Shown piece by piece: positions 16,550-25,185 of a DNA stretch of 64,000 nt. Made by a program: the position numbers and the translations under genes. Origin of the DNA: JBMNFB01 sp050949085 (GTDB lineage: Bacteria > Bacillota > UBA994 > UBA5500); NCBI GenBank assembly GCA_050949085.1, contig JBMNFB010000001.1, forward strand, positions 496,001 to 560,000, written 5' to 3'. The notes below the pieces were generated by a model. The model was given only the letters and a program-made list of their open reading frames with translations, was not told the origin of the DNA and did no database searches. Each line of letters starts with the position of its first letter. The first letter of the stretch is position 1.

Positions 16550-16745
16550 CTGCGCCACCGGCTGGCGAACGGCCCTTGCCGCCGGGAGCATGGTGGGAGT
16601 GGCGCAGGGTCACCCGTCGGACGCCCCGGCGTGGCTCTGCTGGGCGCATCGCTTCGATGATGTCCAGCTCTTCAGCCAGCTCGAACGTCCAGCGCTCAAT
16701 GTCAGCACTGAGCTGACCATAGGGGTGCGGTCGTTGCTTGCTCAC
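16533..16745 (-). CDS. Small hypothetical protein with a strong ribosome binding site
   Basis: This 70-residue frame starts at GTG 16745, 4 bases after GGAGGTGG. The first 40 residues look protein-like and acidic (YGQLSADIERWTFELAEELDIIEAM). The rest is basic and Gly/Pro-rich, and the stop falls inside the surE-operon terminator. I do not recognise a family. Reality rests mainly on the Shine-Dalgarno. Confidence 0.45.
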   Translation of the reverse strand: MSKQRPHPYGQLSADIERWTFELAEELDIIEAMRPAEPRRGVRRVTLRHSHHAPGGKGRSPAGGAEKNRP

Positions 16746-16911
16746 TTATCCACCTCCGGCAAGCTAAAGATAATGGAGGCACAAGGTGCCAGGCAATGCA
16801 TAGCTTGACACTTACGCGGTAGTCCTATGTATCCGCGGATGAAAATATTTAGATAACTGGCAGGGGCCTGGCCTCAATCGTCGAAGATAGATATTTGGTA
16901 GACTGTCATCA

Positions 16912-16934
16912 TGAATGGCTAATCCCGCCATTCA
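16912..16934 (+). promoter_or_regulatory. Hairpin in the leader of the M42 operon
   Basis: TGAATGGC (16912-16919) and GCCATTCA (16927-16934) form a perfect 8-bp stem with a 7-base loop, ending 11 bases before the AAGGAGG site. Without a T-run it looks like a leader structure or operator, not a terminator. A possible promoter (TTGACA 16805-16810, then TATGTATC) lies upstream. Confidence 0.45.
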
Positions 16935-16959
16935 CGATTAACGGAAGGAGGACAAGCAT

Positions 16960-18015
16960 TTGGAGACCAAGGAGTTTCTGAGACAGATGGTCGAGGAGAC
17001 AGGCGTTTCCGGCTTCGAGTGCCCGGTAGCCGGTCTCATTGGCCGCGTCTTTGGCGAGGTCTGCGACGATGTCAGAAGAGATGCTCTGGGCAACGTGATC
17101 GGGCTTCGCAAGGGCGAAGGTGATGGGCCGCGCCCCAAAGTGATGCTGGCCGGCCACATGGATGAGATTGGTCTGATGGTCACCAAGGTCGATGAACGGG
17201 GCTTCCTGCGGTTCACCCAGGTCGGCGGTGTTGATCAGCGAACTTTGATCTCCCAGGAGGTTGTGGTACACGGCAAGCGTGACTTGTTAGGCATCATTGG
17301 CCTCAAACCACCCCACCTCATGCAGGCTGAGGACCGCAATAAGGCGATCCCTATGCGCGATCTGGTCATCGACCTCGGAATGCCAGTGGAGCAGGTGAAA
17401 GAGCTGGTTCGAGTGGGTGACGTGGTAACGATCAACCGGTCGCTCATTGAGCTGGGCAAGGAAACGGTAGCGTGCAAGGCCATCGATGACCGGGCAGCTG
17501 TTGCCGCTATTTATGAGTGCCTGAAAGAGCTGCAGCGATTGCGTCATGTAGCGGACGTATACGCCGTGGCCACAGTGCAGGAGGAGGTTGGACTGAAGGG
17601 AGCTACCGTCAGTACGTATGATATCACCCCAGATATCGGTATCGCGCTGGATGTGTGCCATGCGCCCATGCCTGGCGTACCGGAGGAAGACACGTCGCCG
17701 ATGGGCGAAGGCCCGAATATGGCCTTTGGGGCCAACATCCACCCGAAGGTGCATGAGCAACTGGTGAAAGTGGCTAAGGAATACAACATCCCTTATACGC
17801 TCAAGGCCACACCGGCCGGCACAGGGACTGACCTCTGGGCAATGCAGGTAAGCCGGGCCGGCGTTCCTACGGCACTGATCTCCCTGCCGTCCCGTTACAT
17901 GCATACCTCGGTAGAGACGGTAAACCTCACGGACATTAAAATGGCAGGTCGGCTGCTGGCTTACTTCATCGCCAGTCTGGACGCTGCCTTTGTGGAGGGA
18001 TTGCTATGCTACTAA
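16960..18015 (+). CDS. M42 family metallo-aminopeptidase (first of three)
   Basis: M42 enzymes form large tetrahedral dinuclear-metal aminopeptidases that trim short peptides in the cytoplasm. This 351-residue member has the metal ligands in order: MLAGHMDEIGLMV, AIDDRAAVAAIYE, TVQEEVGLKGA, IALDVCHAPMPG and SRYMHTSVETV. TTG 16960 follows AAGGAGG. It overlaps the next paralogue by 10 bases, so all three are one transcription and translation unit. Confidence 0.92.
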   Translation: METKEFLRQMVEETGVSGFECPVAGLIGRVFGEVCDDVRRDALGNVIGLRKGEGDGPRPKVMLAGHMDEIGLMVTKVDERGFLRFTQVGGVDQRTLISQEVVVHGKRDLLGIIGLKPPHLMQAEDRNKAIPMRDLVIDLGMPVEQVKELVRVGDVVTINRSLIELGKETVACKAIDDRAAVAAIYECLKELQRLRHVADVYAVATVQEEVGLKGATVSTYDITPDIGIALDVCHAPMPGVPEEDTSPMGEGPNMAFGANIHPKVHEQLVKVAKEYNIPYTLKATPAGTGTDLWAMQVSRAGVPTALISLPSRYMHTSVETVNLTDIKMAGRLLAYFIASLDAAFVEGLLCY

Positions 18016-19025
18016 AGAGGCTCTCGGAAGCATTTGGTCCGTCAGGGTATGAGAAGGATGTGCGTCGGGTTCTTCAGGATGAACTGCAGAACCACGTGAA
18101 CGAGTGGCAGCGTGATGCTCTTGGTAACCTGATTGCCGTGAAGCCTGCCGCATCTGGCCCCAAGGTGATGCTGGCAGCCCATATGGATGAATGCGGCCTG
18201 ATGATCAGCAGTATCGATTCCAGCGGTTTGCTCCGCTTCCGCAAGGTGGGCGGCCTGGACGATCGAGTTCTCGTGTCGAAGACAGTACTGATTGGCGACA
18301 AGCGCGTCCCCGGGGTAATCGGCGCTAAGGCTATTCACCTGCAGCGGCCAGAAGAGCGCAGCCAGGTAATACCGTTTCGCTCGCTGTATATCGATATTGG
18401 AGCGAAGAAGAAGGAAGAGGCTGCCGCCATGGTTAAGGTCGGTGACTATGTGGTTTTTGACACCAAGTTTGACACCTTTGGCGATGGGATGGTAAAAGGT
18501 AAGGCCTTCGACGACAGGGCTGGCTGTACCGTGCTGGCTGAGGTGCTGAAAGAGGAATATAACGTCCCCGTCTATGGTGCATTTACTGTGCAGGAAGAGA
18601 TTGGCCTGCGGGGCGCCGGTGTGGCTGCCTACGCGGTCGATCCCGATCTGGCGATAGTCCTGGAGGGGACGACGTGCAGCGATACACCTGGTTCGGAAGA
18701 ACATGGCTACTGCACAAATCTGGGCGGTGGCCCGGCCATCTCGATCATGGACTCGTCGGTGATCAGCAACAAGAAGATGGTTGCTGAGCTGGTGCGCCTA
18801 GCCGAGGAGAATAACATCCCCTACCAGTTCAAGCGTTCTGTTACCGGAGGAAGTGACGCAGGCCGCATCAACCAGACCAAGACTGGTGTTCCAGTGGTGG
18901 TTATTTCAGTCCCGTGTCGCTACATCCATTCTCCGGTCTCGGTCTTGCAGCTGTCTGACCTTGAGTATGCGATTCAGCTAGTCAAACTATTCCTGCGTAG
19001 CATTGAAGGAGGGTTTAGGGTATGA
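18006..19025 (+). CDS. M42 family metallo-aminopeptidase (second of three)
   Basis: This 339-residue paralogue has metal motifs MLAAHMDECGLM, AFDDRAGCTVL, TVQEEIGLRGAG and CRYIHSPVSVL. The fourth metal site reads VLEGTTCSDTPG, with Glu where the neighbours have Asp (IALDVCH and IAIDVTR); this variant is known in M42 proteins and could shift metal or substrate preference. It overlaps both neighbours (10 and 4 bases). Confidence 0.92.
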   Translation: MLLKRLSEAFGPSGYEKDVRRVLQDELQNHVNEWQRDALGNLIAVKPAASGPKVMLAAHMDECGLMISSIDSSGLLRFRKVGGLDDRVLVSKTVLIGDKRVPGVIGAKAIHLQRPEERSQVIPFRSLYIDIGAKKKEEAAAMVKVGDYVVFDTKFDTFGDGMVKGKAFDDRAGCTVLAEVLKEEYNVPVYGAFTVQEEIGLRGAGVAAYAVDPDLAIVLEGTTCSDTPGSEEHGYCTNLGGGPAISIMDSSVISNKKMVAELVRLAEENNIPYQFKRSVTGGSDAGRINQTKTGVPVVVISVPCRYIHSPVSVLQLSDLEYAIQLVKLFLRSIEGGFRV

Positions 19026-20011
19026 AGGAACTGATCAAACGTGTGGTTGAGGCGCATGGCCCAGCCGGAAGCGAAGACCTGATTCGCGAGTTAATCAGTG
19101 AAGAAGTCAAGGATTATGTTGATGAGCTGAGAGTAGATGCCCTGGGCAACCTGATCGCCATTAAGCGCGGTGGGGAAAAGAAGATCATGTTCTCCAGTCA
19201 TATGGACGAGATCGGCGTAATGGTTACCCATATCGACGAGAAGGGTTTCCTGCGGTTCTACAACGTCGGCGGCATTGCCCCGCATACACTGGTCGGCAAC
19301 CGCTGCTACTTTGCCAATGGAACGGTAGGTGTTTTCTACAACGAGCGGATCGAAGGCCTGAAGGATCTGTCCATCAGTAAGATGTTTATCGACATCGGTG
19401 CCGAATCGCGTGATGAGGCGCTGAAGAAGGTTAGGATCGGCGACACGGCGGCCATCAAGCGGGAATTTGCCGACCTGGGCAACCGCCTGGTGTCTAAGGC
19501 TATGGACGATCGGGTTGCCTGTGCGGTGCTGATTGAGGCCCTGAAGCGGGTGAAGAACCCTGTCTATGATATCTATGCCGTCTTCTCTACTCAGGAGGAG
19601 GTCGGTCTGCGAGGCGCTCGGGTGGCGGCCTTTGGGATTCAGCCTGACCTCGGTATCGCCATCGACGTTACCCGCACCGGCGACCTGCCCAAGGGGATCA
19701 CCATGGAGGTGGAGCTGGGGAAGGGACCGACGGTGAAGGTCAGAGATTCCAGCCTGATCTGCACGCCAGCTGTGCGGCACTTTATGGAGCAGGTGGCGGA
19801 GGCTAACGGCATTCCTTACCAGCTAGAGGTGCTGGAGGCTGGCGGGACAGACGCGGGGGCCATTCAGCTCACAGCCAGCGGGGTGCCGGCCGGTGTCATG
19901 TCCATCCCTTGTCGCTACATCCACAGTGCTTCCGAGATGGTGGATATCCGAGATGTGGAGCATGGCGTTCAGCTGATTACCAAGATCATGGAGACGCCAT
20001 ATCAAGGCTAA
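19022..20011 (+). CDS. M42 family metallo-aminopeptidase (third of three)
   Basis: This 329-residue paralogue has the metal motifs FSSHMDEIGVMV, AMDDRVACAVL, STQEEVGLRGAR, IAIDVTRTGDLP and CRYIHSASEMV. The start codon overlaps the previous stop (ATGA), after GAAGGAGGG. The family residues are intact in all three paralogues, which argues for division of labour rather than decay. Confidence 0.92.
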   Translation: MKELIKRVVEAHGPAGSEDLIRELISEEVKDYVDELRVDALGNLIAIKRGGEKKIMFSSHMDEIGVMVTHIDEKGFLRFYNVGGIAPHTLVGNRCYFANGTVGVFYNERIEGLKDLSISKMFIDIGAESRDEALKKVRIGDTAAIKREFADLGNRLVSKAMDDRVACAVLIEALKRVKNPVYDIYAVFSTQEEVGLRGARVAAFGIQPDLGIAIDVTRTGDLPKGITMEVELGKGPTVKVRDSSLICTPAVRHFMEQVAEANGIPYQLEVLEAGGTDAGAIQLTASGVPAGVMSIPCRYIHSASEMVDIRDVEHGVQLITKIMETPYQG

Positions 20012-20027
20012 GTAGTAAACTGAAGAA

Positions 20028-20059
20028 AGGGCACTCAGGCCTCTGGGTGCCCCCTTTTT
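20028..20059 (+). terminator. Terminator after the M42 operon
   Basis: AGGGCACTCAG pairs with CTGGGTGCCC and is followed by CC and TTTTT. Confidence 0.85.
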
Positions 20060-20353
20060 AGTTGCCTACATTAAAGTAGGATAGCTTTCCAAGGGGATGG
20101 GGATGAATAAGGTGCAGGGAACTGCCGTCTGACGGCCCTGTGAGCGCGGTCTTCCGCCCGGTGTCGGTAAGATGGAGTTGGCGCGGGTTAGCGGTAGCGC
20201 GGGTTAGTGGTTCAGGTGGCTTGCTTTCTTCCGCCGCGTGGGCAGGAGATATCGTCCGGGCTGGCGAATATTCAATATCACCTGCTCATTTCCTAATAGT
20301 AATGGTCAAGACATCCTTCATCAGGAAGGCGCGGGGCAAAGGAGTGTTTTGGA
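20060..20353. other. Intergenic region, no gene supported
   Basis: The gap between the M42 terminator and the ctpA-type gene holds no convincing gene. It contains an 11-base direct repeat (GCGCGGGTTAG at 20181-20191 and 20197-20207). No clear SigA promoter was found by eye, so the promoter of the protease gene is unassigned. Confidence 0.5.
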
Positions 20354-21559
20354 ATGCACGCTGGTCAGGAGAGGTCGCACAGTTCTCGTAGGTACCTTAA
20401 CTATATAGCGCTCTTGTTGGTGGTTTTCATCGTCGGTACGCTATTTGGTGCCAATGTCAGGGGAATCAGCGAGCAACTCGGTCTGGGCCTCGGATCAGGC
20501 AGCGAACGGTTTGCCAAGGTAGAGACAATCTATAATCTCGTTAGAAATACCCATGTGGATCCCAACGTTCTTAAAGACCAGCAGGCAGTCGATGGCGCGA
20601 TTCGTGGGATGCTGGCAGAGGTTGACGGTGGATACACCCGCTACGAGACGGCAGAGGAAGCGAGACAGTTTAACGAATCGGTCCTGGAAGGGACCTACGT
20701 TGGGGTAGGTATTCAGTCTACCTTCCTGGTTGATGAACTGGAGGTAGAAATCGTTTTCCGCGGCTCACCTGCTGAGGCGGCAGGGGTGAGGGTCAGGGAT
20801 CGAGTCATCGCAGTGGACGGAGTGCCAGTCAAGGGGCATACCCAGGCCGAGATTAACGGCAAGATCCGCGGCGAGGAAGGTACTGAGGTCACGCTCACCA
20901 TTCTGCGCGAGGGTGAGCCGACGCCGTTGAACATCTCGATTGTCCGCGGAGTGATTGCGCTACCGGTGGTGGATAGCTGGGTAGTGCAGGATGTTGGCGT
21001 GGTGGCCCTGTACCGATTCACCGAGAATGCCTCGGGTCAGTTGAAGGAGGCAATTCTTAATCTGAAGGGCCAGGGAGTGAAAGCAATCCTGTTTGATCTC
21101 CGCTCCAACGGGGGAGGGCTGCTGCATGCGGCGCAGCAGATAGCGGGCTTCTTCCTTCCCTCAGGTACAGCCGTTGTACGTCAGGTGGATCGTTTTGGAC
21201 ACGAGGTGGTACTGCAAACGGAGGCTGCCACTATCTGGGATGGACCGCTGGCGATCCTGCTCAACGAGGGCAGTGCTTCTGCTTCAGAGGTGGTAGCGGG
21301 GGCTCTACAGGATCACGAGCGAGCCACTTTGTTAGGCGAGCGATCCTATGGGAAAGGGACAGTGCAAGTCCCTCATCCGCTGGCAGACGGCTCCAGGGTG
21401 TGGGTGACGCAGTACCAGTACCTGACTCCGAAAGGGCACACTGTCGACAAGCAAGGCCTTACGCCTGACGTGCCGATCTCGCAGCCTGAAGATGCTACTA
21501 CTGATGTTCAGCTGGAGGCAGCTATCGATTTTATGCAGCTTAGCCTGGTCGGGGCATAG
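20354..21559 (+). CDS. S41 family C-terminal processing protease with PDZ domain
   Basis: The 401-residue CtpA-type protease has an N-terminal membrane anchor (YIALLLVVFIVGTLFG, about residues 15-30), a PDZ domain near 115-190 (GSPAEAAGVRVRDRVIAVDG), and the S41 core with the catalytic serine in NEGSASASEVVAGAL and lysine in GERSYGKGTVQ. It acts outside the membrane. In spore formers this family includes CtpB, which activates the SigK checkpoint; that role here is only a possibility. AAAGGAGTG precedes the ATG. Confidence 0.92.
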   Translation: MHAGQERSHSSRRYLNYIALLLVVFIVGTLFGANVRGISEQLGLGLGSGSERFAKVETIYNLVRNTHVDPNVLKDQQAVDGAIRGMLAEVDGGYTRYETAEEARQFNESVLEGTYVGVGIQSTFLVDELEVEIVFRGSPAEAAGVRVRDRVIAVDGVPVKGHTQAEINGKIRGEEGTEVTLTILREGEPTPLNISIVRGVIALPVVDSWVVQDVGVVALYRFTENASGQLKEAILNLKGQGVKAILFDLRSNGGGLLHAAQQIAGFFLPSGTAVVRQVDRFGHEVVLQTEAATIWDGPLAILLNEGSASASEVVAGALQDHERATLLGERSYGKGTVQVPHPLADGSRVWVTQYQYLTPKGHTVDKQGLTPDVPISQPEDATTDVQLEAAIDFMQLSLVGA

Positions 21560-21593
21560 CAATTGACGATTCTCAAAAAGGGGGCAGCGGAGG

Positions 21594-21986
21594 ATGACTT
21601 TTACTTGGCTAGACTTCTTACTTGGCGTGATGTTGACTATTGGCTTCGTGTATCTGATCTATGTCATAGACCGAAAATATGTCTATAAGAAGGAAGCTCT
21701 GCCCTTCTGGAGGCATATCTGGGGGACTGGGTTTTTTCCGAAACGCATGGTTGGTTACCTGGCAGCGCTGGCGCTAGTTATTGCCTTTGTCAACGGCGCA
21801 TACCGCGAACTGAGTCCTGGCTCGTTGAGTTATGATATCCTGAGGCTTGTTCTACGCATCGCTATCTATCCGTTCCTGATCCTGATCGCTATCTGCATTC
21901 TGTTTGTTTTGAAGATCATCTTTTTTCCACATCCTGATGATCCAGACCGGGTGAGGGCCAGTCGCCGACCAGCAGGCAGACAGTGA
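21594..21986 (+). CDS. Small integral membrane protein of unknown function
   Basis: The 130-residue protein has three predicted membrane segments: WLDFLLGVMLTIGFVYLIYVI, MVGYLAALALVIAFVNGAY and ILRLVLRIAIYPFLILIAICILFVL. It ends in a basic tail. I do not recognise a family. GGAGG directly abuts the ATG, an unusually short spacing. It lies between the CtpA-type protease and plsY on the same strand. Confidence 0.65.
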   Translation: MTFTWLDFLLGVMLTIGFVYLIYVIDRKYVYKKEALPFWRHIWGTGFFPKRMVGYLAALALVIAFVNGAYRELSPGSLSYDILRLVLRIAIYPFLILIAICILFVLKIIFFPHPDDPDRVRASRRPAGRQ

Positions 21987-22026
21987 ACAGAGCAGTGAGC
22001 AAAATGACTTGACCGAGGTATCACCT

Positions 22027-22620
22027 ATGAACAGCGCATACTGGCTAATATTACTTGGCTATTTAGTGGGGAGTTTCCCTTCGGCATATGTGGCTGGGCG
22101 AGTATTCCGCGGACTGGACATCACCCAACACGGTAGCGGAAACGTTGGGGGTACGAATGCCTTGCGCGTGCTGGGCGCCGGTCCCGGCCTGGCAGTGGCC
22201 ATTGTCGACGTCAGCAAGGCGTTTTTCCCGGTGCTTTGGGCCAAGAATCACTATGCTGAGCCCCGCTGGCTCGTTCTCCTGGTGGCGTTAGCTGTAGTGG
22301 TTGGGCACAATTACAGCATCTTCCTGCGGGGACGTGGCGGAAAGGGTGTTGCGACCACCATCGGTGCATCACTGGCCCTGTTTCCAGAGACTATCGTCTG
22401 GCTGTTATTGGGAGCGGTGCTGGTGGTTGCGACGACTCGCTACGTTTCTCTGGCATCGATACTGCTCTATCTTTCGCTGCCGATTGTTCTCTCCCTGAGA
22501 GGGGAGCGGACAGAGGCGATTGCTTTTGCCGTGGTCTTGGGCGCCCTGGGTGTCTGGCGTCACCGCAGCAACATCGACCGCTTGCTCAAAGGGACTGAAA
22601 ACCGATTGGGTAAGAAATGA
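22027..22620 (+). CDS. plsY: Acyl-phosphate:glycerol-3-phosphate acyltransferase
   Basis: PlsY transfers acyl groups from acyl phosphate to glycerol 3-phosphate, the first step of phospholipid synthesis, using the GpsA product. The 198-residue membrane protein has the three signature motifs: GSFPSAYVAGR, HGSGNVGGTNALRVLG and GHNYSIFLRGRGGKGVATTIG. ATG 22027 has GAGGT 8 bases upstream; TTG 22009 is a less likely start. Confidence 0.94.
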   Translation: MNSAYWLILLGYLVGSFPSAYVAGRVFRGLDITQHGSGNVGGTNALRVLGAGPGLAVAIVDVSKAFFPVLWAKNHYAEPRWLVLLVALAVVVGHNYSIFLRGRGGKGVATTIGASLALFPETIVWLLLGAVLVVATTRYVSLASILLYLSLPIVLSLRGERTEAIAFAVVLGALGVWRHRSNIDRLLKGTENRLGKK

Positions 22621-22632
22621 ATCTGAAACGCC

Positions 22633-22659
22633 GAGCAGCCTGCTGGCAGCAGGCTGCTC
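22633..22659 (+). terminator. Hairpin between plsY and the DUF445 gene
   Basis: A perfect 12-bp stem (GAGCAGCCTGCT with AGCAGGCTGCTC) encloses a 3-base loop. There is no T-run, so it may be an attenuator or RNA processing site rather than a full terminator. Confidence 0.55.
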
Positions 22660-22695
22660 TCTAGCACTATAAAGCAGTGGCAAGGGGGGACGTCA

Positions 22696-24201
22696 GTGTT
22701 ACTTCCGGTGCTGAGCAGCATGTTGTTAGGGGCGATAATCGGCTACGTGACCAACTGGGTGGCAATCAAGATGCTCTTTCATCCGCTGGATGAGAAACGC
22801 ATCCTCGGGCGACGCATTCCTTTTACCCCCGGTCTGATCCCAAAGCAACGCAGCAAACTTGCAGAGAGTCTCGCGGATGCCGTCGTCGATTATCTAGTCA
22901 CAGCCGATACGCTACGTGCCTCGCTGGAACAGCCAGAGTTCCGGAGGAGCCTGACGGAGCTTTCTCAGATGCTGTTGCGCCAGTGGAGCGAAGAGGCATA
23001 CACTTTGCAGGAGATCCTCGAGGAGTTGCGGTTGTTGCCCCTGGTTCAGAGGTCGGTAGAGCGCCTGGTCGACAGTGCGATTGTCAGCCTGCAGGAGCCC
23101 CATCTGAGGGAAGCAGCACTGAGATGGGTTGCTGATGTTGCCAGACAGGTTGCAGCAGGAAGATCGGCCGAGCTACTCTCGGCGGAGGACATTGCCGAAC
23201 AACTGCGTCTCTGGTTCCGAGGGATCCTGACCAGGCAGGGCTTGAAGAGCAGTCTGTCAACCCAGCTACAGCAGTGTGCCCATAGCCTGATCAAATCAGG
23301 AAAGACACTGGGCGATCAGCTGACGCTGGCCCAGCAGGAGAGACTGCGCGCGCTGATTCTGCAAAGGGGGCCTGATTGGCTGGATCAGGCGGGGATATTC
23401 CTGCAGTCCTCTGCTGCCGTCTCCTTCCTCAGTGCTACGCTGGAGGAGGTCATTGATTCTTCGCCCCTATTGCGCCTGTTCGGTAAGTTTATTGATCACG
23501 AGAAACTGATTATCTCCCTAGTCGAGAAGCTGAACGAGGAAGAAGTTCGCATTTGGATAGCAGAGGCAGCCCTTCGTCAGTTTGATGCCCTGTTGACGCG
23601 CCGGATGGACGAGGTTGAAAAGCTCGTCTCCCTGGATACCATCGACCGTGCGATTGAGTGGGTGCTAGAACAAGTGCTGAATCCGACGCTGGCCGATCGA
23701 TTGCTGGACCGGCTGATATCTGCATGGGGTGAGTTCGAGGGAACCTGGAGCGACCTGATCACCTCAATTCTGGGTGAACAGTCCCAGGCAACGCGCGACT
23801 TGCTCTGGAATCGGGCCGACGATTGGCTAGCATCGACAGCTGCGGCACAGGCTCTGCAGTCTCTCTGCATCCAGCTATGGCGAGCGGTGCTGCAGGTTCG
23901 ACCGATTGATCTACCGGGCGCATCTGGACGATTCCAGTCTGACGCTGCAACAGAAGTGATGATCAGCTCGATACAGACCTTCTTCGCAGTCCATGGGGCA
24001 AGCTTGCTGGAATCGCTGAACCTGCGAACGACCATCAGTCAGCAGATTGATCGCCTGGACATAATAGAGGTGGAGCAAATACTGCTTGACGTGATGCGAG
24101 ACCAGCTGCGCGCCATCACCAATCTCGGCTTACTGCTGGGCGGCCTGATTGGAGTCTTGACGCCCTTTATTAATCAATGGGTGTCAGGTATAGGGAGCTG
24201 A
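22696..24201 (+). CDS. DUF445 family membrane-anchored protein
   Basis: The 501-residue protein has a membrane segment at each end: VLSSMLLGAIIGYVTNWVAIKMLFHP at the N-terminus, a DUF445 hallmark, and LGLLLGGLIGVLTPFINQWV at the C-terminus. A long helical, probably extracytoplasmic domain lies between them. It resembles Bacillus YheB, whose role is unknown. GTG 22696 follows AAGGGGGG. Its last 28 bases overlap the convergent acetyltransferase gene. Confidence 0.85.
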   Translation: MLLPVLSSMLLGAIIGYVTNWVAIKMLFHPLDEKRILGRRIPFTPGLIPKQRSKLAESLADAVVDYLVTADTLRASLEQPEFRRSLTELSQMLLRQWSEEAYTLQEILEELRLLPLVQRSVERLVDSAIVSLQEPHLREAALRWVADVARQVAAGRSAELLSAEDIAEQLRLWFRGILTRQGLKSSLSTQLQQCAHSLIKSGKTLGDQLTLAQQERLRALILQRGPDWLDQAGIFLQSSAAVSFLSATLEEVIDSSPLLRLFGKFIDHEKLIISLVEKLNEEEVRIWIAEAALRQFDALLTRRMDEVEKLVSLDTIDRAIEWVLEQVLNPTLADRLLDRLISAWGEFEGTWSDLITSILGEQSQATRDLLWNRADDWLASTAAAQALQSLCIQLWRAVLQVRPIDLPGASGRFQSDAATEVMISSIQTFFAVHGASLLESLNLRTTISQQIDRLDIIEVEQILLDVMRDQLRAITNLGLLLGGLIGVLTPFINQWVSGIGS

Positions 24202-24734
24202 GCAGCGACAGTATGTGAATCAGAGTCCGGTGAAGGGGGGCTCGTTTCTGCCAGGGGAGGTCTCGAGTCTGTCGCCGGCATAGGATCCCCACCGATAGGT
24301 TCTGATCGTCGCTCCGCTTCTCTGGCTTTGGCCCACCTGGCCAGGTTCAGGCGAAAGATGTTGATTTTCCCGCGGCTCGTGCGGCGGAAACCTAGCTGGG
24401 AGATGATATGCATCGGCACGCGATTGCCCCGCCTGATCCGGACGTAGGCGCGCCTGGCCCTGATCAATCTCAGTTTCTCCAGAATCTCGATGGTCGCTTC
24501 TTCCGCAAAGCCACGCCGCCTGAATCGAGGCAGCACAGTCATATGCACGATTTCATACGAGCGCCGCCCGCATCGCTCATAGCCGATCCAGCCTGCCAGG
24601 TGCCCCCTTTCGCGGATCAGATAGTGTGGTTTCCTGACTAGCCGCTCGGCGCGGACGTTGACTCCGTTATACCTTCTGAGCCTTCTAGCGACAACCCTGG
24701 CGGTTGAGAGTCTGCGGATACGGACTAGTTCCAT
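24174..24734 (-). CDS. GNAT family N-acetyltransferase
   Basis: The 186-residue protein has a GNAT fold: acetyl-CoA motif A reads VLPRFRRRGFAEEATIEIL, followed by RAYVRIRRGNRVPMHIISQLGF (motif B). A Pro/Ser-rich C-terminal tail of about 40 residues is unlike the compact family norm, and its coding end overlaps the DUF445 gene. The substrate is unknown. ATG 24734 is chosen because AAAGGGGGTGAGG lies just upstream. Confidence 0.8.
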   Translation of the reverse strand: MELVRIRRLSTARVVARRLRRYNGVNVRAERLVRKPHYLIRERGHLAGWIGYERCGRRSYEIVHMTVLPRFRRRGFAEEATIEILEKLRLIRARRAYVRIRRGNRVPMHIISQLGFRRTSRGKINIFRLNLARWAKAREAERRSEPIGGDPMPATDSRPPLAETSPPSPDSDSHTVAAQLPIPDTH

Positions 24735-24924
24735 GTCCTCACCCCCTTTCAAGCATGGCAACTCGCGAGCGAGTCATATGTATCAGGGTGAAAGACGCTA
24801 CACTAACCTATTCCCAGTGATCAGGCGGCGTGCCTGGGCTGAGAGTTGACCTCGTGATGCGCAGCGTGCTGATCTTGCGTTGCAGAATAGGCTTGTGTCC
24901 AGACCATAAGGCCTTCATTGAACA

Positions 24925-24961
24925 AAAACAAAAACAAAAACGTCCCGATAGACGAGACGTT
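24925..24961 (-). terminator. Terminator of tRNA-Trp
   Basis: On the minus strand AACGTCTCG and CGGGACGTT form a 9-bp stem (one G.T pair), followed by a repeated TTTTTG tail (plus-strand CAAAAA three times, 24923-24940). Confidence 0.8.
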
Positions 24962-24973
24962 GATTCCATGTGT

Positions 24974-25048
24974 GGCAGGGGCGGCAGGACTCGAACCCGC
25001 AACCGACGGTTTTGGAGACCGCTACTCTACCAATTGAGCTACACCCCT
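24974..25048 (-). tRNA. tRNA-Trp(CCA)
   Basis: The acceptor pairs AGGGGTG with CGCCCCT. The anticodon stem GCGGT/ACCGT holds the loop CTCCAAA (anticodon CCA). The T-loop is TTCGAGT and the 3' CCA is encoded. It is a single-gene unit with its own promoter and terminator. Confidence 0.95.
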
Positions 25049-25062
25049 GTGAGGCAAGAATA

Positions 25063-25091
25063 ATTATAGTACACTGGATGTGAACAGTCAA
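25063..25091 (-). promoter_or_regulatory. Promoter of tRNA-Trp
   Basis: On the minus strand TTGACT (25086-25091), 17 bases and TATAAT (25063-25068) form a near-consensus SigA promoter. Confidence 0.85.
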
Positions 25092-25185
25092 GCGACACCG
25101 AATGGTAAGGTCCTGTCACGATTATCAAGACTGCGGCAAGTCCGCAACGAACCCAAGCTGGGTTGGGGCTGAAGGAGGCTGAGCT

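Noticed and set aside
20181..20207. 11-base direct repeat before the S41 protease gene
   Set aside because: Only two short copies 16 bases apart, with no array or operator-like symmetry.
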